From: Helochares maculicollis
Taxonomy: Eukaryota; Arthropoda; Insecta; Coleoptera; Hydrophilidae
Reading direction: 5' to 3'
Length of the DNA: 61,176 nt
Assembly (NCBI GenBank): GCA_033557835.1
Contig: JAWQRO010000077.1
Span: 1-61,176 of the forward strand
Positions 61,145 to 61,176 of the stretch are shown here, piece by piece (within the stretch, counting starts at the first letter, position 1; every line of letters starts with the position of its first letter). The notes beneath the pieces were generated by a model. That model saw nothing but the letters and a program-made list of their open reading frames with translations, was not told the DNA's origin and did not search any database. The position numbers and the translations under genes were made by a program.

Positions 61145-61176
61145 ATGGAAAAAATCGAGTATCGTGCAGTTATTAA
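61145..61176 (+). CDS. Mariner transposase, N-terminal fragment (truncated by window)
   Basis: ATG at 61,145 opens MEKIEYRAVI, the usual beginning of many mariner transposases (the DD34D DNA-cutting enzyme that moves the element). Only ten complete codons are visible. The start is chosen because it matches the family's N-terminus and follows GTGAAA. Whether the enzyme is intact cannot be judged here. Confidence 0.85.
   Translation, partial: MEKIEYRAVI

Larger units (their letters stand above)
60967..61176 (+). mobile_element. 5' end of a mariner element (cut by the window edge)
   Basis: After a TA dinucleotide (60,965-60,966), the expected target-site duplication, comes CGAGGGTTGTCTGAAAAGTT followed by TCCGACC, a mariner-type terminal inverted repeat. 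A transposase start codon follows 178 bases into the element, a normal distance for mariner, whose full length is about 1.3 kb. Nothing in the visible part is broken. It lies about 1.4 kb downstream of ci. The 3' end and second TA are outside the window. Confidence 0.88.

Noticed and set aside
1..61176. CRISPR arrays, operons, ribosome binding sites or replication origins
   Set aside because: The window is spliced nuclear animal DNA; no direct-repeat/spacer structure or prokaryotic gene organisation is present.

Overview
The window is a single-locus piece of an A+T-rich animal nuclear genome, almost certainly an insect. The only gene recognised with confidence is the 3' part of cubitus interruptus (ci), the insect Gli-family zinc-finger effector of Hedgehog signalling. 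Its residues outside the zinc fingers (three PKA sites, an SYYGSM degron-like stretch, a PPPPPSHL motif, and the tails QRTLEYVQ and LEEENRYLQMIQ) resemble insect Ci more than vertebrate Gli. The order within insects cannot be decided from this window.

Layout. Bases 1-45,992 (three quarters of the window) hold no coding exon I can recognise and are either the 5' flank or the large 5' introns of ci. They contain a decayed nuclear copy of mitochondrial cox1 (about 11,667-12,300), a dead mariner transposase relic (about 29,880-30,380), several G+C/CpG-richer pockets, including one at 33,841-34,370 that could be a promoter or 5' exon, and two perfect 9-bp Gli/Ci binding motifs (17,535-17,543 and 34,127-34,135). 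Eight ci coding exons run from 45,993 to 59,155 on the + strand. They encode at least 1,410 residues: a conserved N-terminal region, the Sufu-binding SYGHLS motif, five C2H2 fingers, the PKA/degron region, and a very long Q/N/M/S/P-rich C-terminal exon ending in the conserved Gli tail. The upstream exon(s) carrying the start codon are not identified. A short 3' UTR with AATAAA signals follows, then about 1.4 kb of A+T-rich spacer. The window ends inside the 5' end of a second, intact-looking mariner element (60,967 onward) whose transposase has just begun.

How it fits together. The full-length protein architecture is that of a bifunctional Hedgehog transcription factor: Sufu-restrained, PKA-primed and processed to a repressor, with a C-terminal activation region. 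Less usual features are an 11-residue SP..NQM tandem repeat and a Cys/His-rich cluster in the C-terminal exon, a 75-nt intron that can be read through in frame, and perfect Gli motifs in the upstream noncoding DNA that suggest, without proving, feedback of Ci on its own locus. All coordinates, exon joins and identity counts were worked out by hand; no alignment or database search was run.
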